From Bifidobacterium breve (lineage in GTDB: Bacteria; Actinomycetota; Acidimicrobiia; IMCC26256), in contig CAMDSG010000116.1 in assembly GCA_945907055.1 (NCBI GenBank), positions 1-5,637 of the forward strand: 5,637 nucleotides of DNA. The letters run 5' to 3'. The position numbers and the translations under genes were made by a program. Below, piece by piece: positions 5,211-5,637 of this stretch. The first letter of the stretch is position 1. Each line of letters opens with the position of its first letter. The notes under the pieces were generated by a model, which made no database searches, was not told the origin of the DNA, and saw only the letters and a program-made list of their open reading frames with translations.

Positions 5211-5637
5211 TTAGGAGGCCGCTGCCTCGAAGCACTCAGCCGCAATACGGGTGAGCACAAGACCTTGCTCCCACCTGTCCCCTAGCTCCTGCAGTTCGCC
5301 GTCGTCGCCAGGTCCCTGCAGCGCATAGCCAAACTCAGCGGGCAGCAACTCAGGCGCGAAGCCAATCTCCATTCGCGGCGGAGGCACCATGTCGTACTCA
5401 ACAGTATTGAGGAAACCAGCGAAGGAGCGCTCCCACATTGCACGAAAGTGCCCAACATGGTCCTGGCCCTCTATATGACCATCACCGACATCAATCTGCA
5501 TACAGCCAGAGGTACCGATGCGCCCATGTAGATAGCGGACTCTCTCAAATACAGGTGAGAGCCAATCAAGTTTCTCCTCAAACTTCGACATCGTCATCTC
5601 GTGCCCTGTGTACCAGTGTGAGAAATCTCCGTTGAAT
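5211..5637 (-). CDS. Xylose-isomerase-like TIM-barrel (sugar phosphate isomerase/epimerase-type) protein, 5'-truncated by window edge
   Basis: The frame is open to the right edge. Before the ATG at 5597 it reads FNGDFSHWYTGHE, which looks like genuine protein, so that ATG is internal and only the last 141 residues are visible. GDFSHWYTGHE followed about 25 residues later by YLHGRIGTSGCMQIDVGDG resembles the DFSHW...HxRxG strands of sugar phosphate isomerase/epimerase-type TIM barrels, where Asp and His near these positions bind the metal. MEIGFAPELLP near the end resembles the family's last strand (FTPE). No substrate can be assigned. The family call comes from motif memory without a search. 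The gene is on the same strand as amt, 192 bp upstream of it, with a hairpin between, so it is probably a separate transcript. Confidence 0.6.
   Translation of the reverse strand, partial: FNGDFSHWYTGHEMTMSKFEEKLDWLSPVFERVRYLHGRIGTSGCMQIDVGDGHIEGQDHVGHFRAMWERSFAGFLNTVEYDMVPPPRMEIGFAPELLPAEFGYALQGPGDDGELQELGDRWEQGLVLTRIAAECFEAAAS

Overview
The window looks like chromosomal DNA of an actinobacterium (Actinomycetota) with intermediate GC. Four things suggest this: an RNA m5U-type methyltransferase with the 'DPSRAGLG' motif, a DUF222/13E12-type HNH protein, a perfect SOS box of the mycobacterial type (TCGAAC-N4-GTTCGA), and promoters that place the -10 hexamer 7 nt before an ATG (leaderless style). 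The phylum is an inference and the genus is not resolvable from this sequence.

Layout. (1) Positions 1-747 (+) hold the 3' part of a TrmA/RlmD-family RNA methyltransferase gene, open to the left edge. (2) Positions 713-2881 are a compact accessory unit bounded by an exact 28-bp direct repeat. The left copy is the last coding bases of the methyltransferase gene. The right copy lies at 2854-2881 and restores the same codons followed by a TAA stop. Inside are a small gene overlapping a nucleotidyltransferase gene (a toxin-antitoxin-like pair, +) and a convergent DUF222-HNH endonuclease gene (-). The HNH start codon lies inside a perfect LexA box, just downstream of a good -35/-10 pair. No integrase or transposase is present. 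(3) Positions 2855-2912 are a long hairpin, probably the terminator for the leftward nitrogen operon and, before the insertion, for the methyltransferase gene as well. (4) Positions 2959-5018 (-) are an ammonium-transporter gene (amt) followed by a P-II signalling gene (glnK) with a 4-nt GTGA overlap. The P-II protein keeps Tyr51 but lacks several residues normally used for ATP and 2-oxoglutarate binding. (5) Positions 5211-5637 (-) are the 3' end of a gene resembling xylose-isomerase-like TIM-barrel sugar isomerases/epimerases, open to the right edge.

Interpretation. The ancestral locus was probably a methyltransferase gene convergent with amt-glnK, sharing a terminator. A 2,141-bp unit then entered at the 3' end of the methyltransferase gene. 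It duplicated a 28-bp core and left the gene product essentially unchanged, with one extra C-terminal proline. The unit carries a DNA-damage-controlled nuclease and an addiction-like pair but no recognisable recombinase. This is the most interesting part of the window. No rRNA, tRNA or CRISPR array was seen.
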